Below, piece by piece: positions 61,527 to 64,000 of a stretch of 64,000 bases of DNA; within the stretch, counting starts at the first letter, position 1; each line of letters opens with the position of its first letter. The position numbers and the translations under genes were made by a program. The notes below the pieces were generated by a model. That model had not been told where the DNA came from. It worked only from the letters and a program-made list of their open reading frames with translations, and did not search any database. This stretch comes from an uncultured Muribaculaceae bacterium. GTDB lineage: Bacteria; Bacteroidota; Bacteroidia; Bacteroidales; Muribaculaceae. The DNA lies in NCBI GenBank assembly GCA_947381945.1, contig CANCXM010000007.1, forward strand, positions 1 to 64,000, read 5' to 3'.

Positions 61527-63266
61527 TTAGCGTCTTCTTTTCTTTCTCGCAGTAGTTTTCTTGGCGGTGGCCTTCTTTGCAGGAATCTTGAGATTCTGAC
61601 CCATGCGGATGTTTGTGCTCTTGCCCATACCGTTGGCGGCCTGGATTGCAGCCACAGTCGTCCCGTATTTCGCAGCAATCTTGCCGAGGGTCTCGCCCTT
61701 CCTCACCTTGTGGTTCGTCGCCTTGGGTGCAGCTGCCTTGGCTGCAGTGGCTGCCTTAGCGGGAGCCTTGGCTGTGGTAGATGCTGATGACGTACGGCTT
61801 GTAGCGGCTGCTGCCTGCGGATCGTTCTTGACAGCCTCTCGGAGTTCCTGCGGGCTCACCTGAGCAACTTCCGAAGCGGCAACAACCTTCACATTGTCGG
61901 GACTTACGCGCTCAAACACTTCGATTTTCAGTTCATCGCCCTCTTTGACCTTTCCACGGCGGAGCTTGTTCCAACGCTTGATGTCGGTCGCCGAAACTCC
62001 GTATTGACGCGCGATGTCACGAAGGCTTTCCCCTCGCGTTACGACGTGGGTCTTGACTGTCATGCGCTCAACCTGCTGTGTCTGTGCAATCTCATTGTTC
62101 GTGTCGGCATTCACCGTCTGGAGGCTTGCGCTTGCAAGATTGGCCATCCCGTTGTCACCGACCGGAAGTGCGGGTTCGGCAGAGGTCAGTCCGGGTTCAA
62201 CGTGGCTGCGGCGAGTGTAGAGTTCGGAATCGTATGCAAGAATGTTTTTCTCGCTCATGACGTAGCTCAGACACTGCTGCGTCGGGAGAGTAAGGGTATA
62301 GGGTCGGTAATCGCCGGGAATCACATCCTTCAGATACTGCGGGTTGAGCATCCTAATCTCATCAACCGGAATATTGAGGACAGCGGCAATCTGGTTGAAG
62401 TGGACATATTTGTTCACCACGACTGTGTCGGTTGTCAGATGTCGCTTGATGATTGTGGGGCTGATGCCATGATTGCCGTAATAGTTCATCACATAGTTGG
62501 CGGCGATGAATACGGGGACATATCCGCGGGTCTCGGCGGGAAGGAACTCATAGATTTCCCAAAAATCCTTCTTTCCCTCACCGGCACGGCGGAGCGCCTT
62601 GTTAACATTACCGGGACCGCAGTTGTAGGCGGCGATGGCAAGCGACCAGTCATTGTATATCTCATGGAGCTGCTTGAGATAGCGGGCTGCATTGCGTGAT
62701 GAAAGCCGGGGGTCACGGCGCTCGTCGACAAGCGAATTGACCTCCATGCCAAGACCCTTGGCGGTAGCGGGCATGAACTGCCAGAGACCGGCAGCTCCCG
62801 CACGCGAGATGGCATTGGGATTGATGGCCGATTCAATCACCGGAAGATACTGCAGTTCGGTGGGCATTCCCTCCTTGATAAGTTCCTCAACGAATATCGG
62901 ACCGTAATAGCTATGAAGGGCGAGCATATCGGCCACGAGCGTACGCTTCTTGTTGAGATACATGTTGATGAAGTTCCCGACAAGCGAGTTATACGGAAGT
63001 TCAATCTCGGTAGGAAGGACCTTCAGCCTCTGCTCATAGTCCGCCGGAGTGGCGTTTTTGTTGTCGCCAAGGTCTGAGCCGGGAACGACATAATTCTTTA
63101 TATAGAAGTTTTCTTCAAGTAGACGGGTCTGTGTCTCGAAACTTTCAGGGGCTATTATATTGTCGTCTGTTATGGATTGCTTTATGTCAAGTATCGACCT
63201 CGCGCTGATGGTGCCGAATGCCGAGATACCGAGAGCAAGCAATGTGGCAAGGATTGATTTCTTCAT
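61527..63266 (-). CDS. MltD-like lytic transglycosylase with two LysM domains
   Basis: 579 residues. A signal peptide (1-22), an SLT domain (about 115-260) with catalytic Glu145 in LPVIESAINPNA and LWQFMPATAKGLG, and two LysM domains (HVVTRGESLRDIARQYGV...GDELKI; HKVRKGETLGKIAAKYGTT...GQNLKIP). An Ala/Lys/Thr-rich linker separates them and a basic tail ends in KKRRR. It cleaves peptidoglycan glycan strands to 1,6-anhydro products. It follows the DUF5683 gene by 46 bp, so the two may form an envelope-related unit. Confidence 0.93.
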   Translation of the reverse strand: MKKSILATLLALGISAFGTISARSILDIKQSITDDNIIAPESFETQTRLLEENFYIKNYVVPGSDLGDNKNATPADYEQRLKVLPTEIELPYNSLVGNFINMYLNKKRTLVADMLALHSYYGPIFVEELIKEGMPTELQYLPVIESAINPNAISRAGAAGLWQFMPATAKGLGMEVNSLVDERRDPRLSSRNAARYLKQLHEIYNDWSLAIAAYNCGPGNVNKALRRAGEGKKDFWEIYEFLPAETRGYVPVFIAANYVMNYYGNHGISPTIIKRHLTTDTVVVNKYVHFNQIAAVLNIPVDEIRMLNPQYLKDVIPGDYRPYTLTLPTQQCLSYVMSEKNILAYDSELYTRRSHVEPGLTSAEPALPVGDNGMANLASASLQTVNADTNNEIAQTQQVERMTVKTHVVTRGESLRDIARQYGVSATDIKRWNKLRRGKVKEGDELKIEVFERVSPDNVKVVAASEVAQVSPQELREAVKNDPQAAAATSRTSSASTTAKAPAKAATAAKAAAPKATNHKVRKGETLGKIAAKYGTTVAAIQAANGMGKSTNIRMGQNLKIPAKKATAKKTTARKKRRR

Positions 63267-63312
63267 TTTATGGTATATCTAAGACTGTGTGGAGAGTTGA
63301 AGTGATAGGAGT

Positions 63313-64000
63313 TCAGAAGTTCAGTGCCCAGTAGAACCCTACGCTCGGAAGCGAAAGTTTCCCCGGATTGTCGCCAGGAAGCAGTGTCGGAGCTATGTCG
63401 ACACTCAGGTCAGGCGTAATGTCAAAGTGGGCGAGCTGCGCATCGACGTAGGCATCAATCATGGCTATTGCATAGACACCGACCATACAGATGATGCAGA
63501 GGTCACGGTTGCGCCGGTAATAGTTCTTACGACGGCGCAGCAGGTCGGTGAGCCATGTCTTGTCGAGATCCTCTTCCTTGACCGTCGGTGCAAAGAAGTC
63601 CATATAGCTTTTTGTCGTCGGGTCATTGTCCATTATATCGGAATAGGCACGCGTGTAGTCGCGCAACATCGTATTGTTCCAGTTTGTAGCATAGCCGAGG
63701 CCCATATAGGCTCCCACCACAATCGGCAATTTCCAGTATCTGCGGTTGTAGAGCTGTCCGAGTCCCGGGAACAGAGCCGACATCCATACGGCTTTAGTCG
63801 GGTTGGGCGTAAACGTGAATTTCTGCTCAACCTTCAGCCCGGCAATGGAATCGTTTGGATTAGGCATTGGCGCATTGACTACAGCAACGGAGTCGATGGG
63901 AATGATTCTCACCGAGTCACCGTCGACAGAGAGGCTGTCGAGCACCACCATTGAGGGCTGAGTGAGTGGCTGTCCGATGATGATGCTGTCAGGCAATTCT
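63313..64000 (-). CDS. DUF5683 family protein, partial (cut by the window end)
   Basis: At least 227 residues. The end of the window has no ATG, only a TTG near 63996, so the true start lies beyond 64000. The recognisable part is TKAVWMSALFPGLGQLYNRRYWKLPIVVGAYMGLGYATNWNN (about 55-95) and FAPTVKEEDLDKTWLTDLLRRRKNYYRRNRDLCIICMVGVYAIAMIDAYVDAQL, the DUF5683 family with two or three membrane helices. It commonly lies beside lytic transglycosylases in Bacteroidota, as here. Function unknown; an envelope role is presumed from the context. Confidence 0.85.
   Translation of the reverse strand, partial: ELPDSIIIGQPLTQPSMVVLDSLSVDGDSVRIIPIDSVAVVNAPMPNPNDSIAGLKVEQKFTFTPNPTKAVWMSALFPGLGQLYNRRYWKLPIVVGAYMGLGYATNWNNTMLRDYTRAYSDIMDNDPTTKSYMDFFAPTVKEEDLDKTWLTDLLRRRKNYYRRNRDLCIICMVGVYAIAMIDAYVDAQLAHFDITPDLSVDIAPTLLPGDNPGKLSLPSVGFYWALNF

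Overview
The window comes from a gut-type Bacteroidales chromosome, most like the Muribaculaceae. The evidence is a SusC/SusD pair, a Mfa-type (type V) fimbrial operon, VorB-type 2-oxoacid:ferredoxin oxidoreductase genes, many DUF families confined to Bacteroidota (DUF3244, DUF3575, DUF3868, DUF4906, DUF5106, DUF5683), lipoprotein signal peptides on most secreted proteins, and promoters of the Bacteroides form TTTG-N19/20-TAnnTTTG. I see no integrase, transposase, CRISPR array or rRNA. The only RNA gene recognised is tRNA-Asp(GTC).

Layout. 0.2-5.5 kb (minus strand): an accessory cassette of a membrane TPR/HTH regulator, a DUF3244 protein, a NVEALA-family small peptide, a 6-bladed beta-propeller lipoprotein and two secreted proteins. 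5.8-13.5 kb: a small membrane protein, a MscS channel, an ATPase-TOPRIM (DUF4435) fusion, an AraC regulator, a small conserved protein, a GT4 glycosyltransferase and a lipoprotein cyclophilin. 13.8-19.5 kb: pfkA, lolD, a lipoprotein, the four-gene 2-oxoacid:ferredoxin oxidoreductase and tRNA-Asp. 20-23.5 kb: sufC-sufD-sufS without sufB. 23.6-28.6 kb: a SanA-like protein with an extra C-terminal domain, an A1S_2505-type protein, a GT2, a peroxiredoxin and a LytTR two-component pair. 28.8-37.5 kb: SusC/SusD with no enzyme gene, a decayed adenylation-domain protein, then lrgA and lrgB. 38.7-51.5 kb (minus strand): the fimbrial locus, DUF3575, DUF3868/OmpA, Mfa1, Mfa2, three further lipoprotein subunits and a DUF5106 thioredoxin-like lipoprotein. 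52-64 kb: a truncated DUF5106 paralogue, an HD-domain protein, ilvE, an EFR1-type flavodoxin/ferredoxin, a GH36 alpha-galactosidase, a DsbD-like reductase, DUF6155, a DUF695-like protein, a LysM lytic transglycosylase and a DUF5683 protein cut by the window end.

The most unusual feature lies between the genes. At least five families of short 'phrases' make long palindromes in intergenic DNA: a GGTACA/CAGAAGGTCAGAAG family, a TATAGAGT family, an ATGCATTATGAAT family, an AATAAGACTAATAAG family, and a large imperfect palindrome after lrgB. Where two arms of a copy exist they can be perfectly matched (57, 51, 42, 35 and 25 bp), while copies at different loci have diverged. This suggests that arms are corrected against each other within each locus. 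One copy encodes the C-terminus of the MscS channel, and others sit directly before sufS, lrgB and the truncated DUF5106 gene.

Other points of interest are the NVEALA cassette, the one-protein ATPase-TOPRIM fusion (PARIS/OLD-like), the adenylation domain that has lost both lysine motifs, the absence of sufB, and possible regulatory repeats in the fimbrial locus. All assignments come from reading the sequence and protein motifs; no database search was run.
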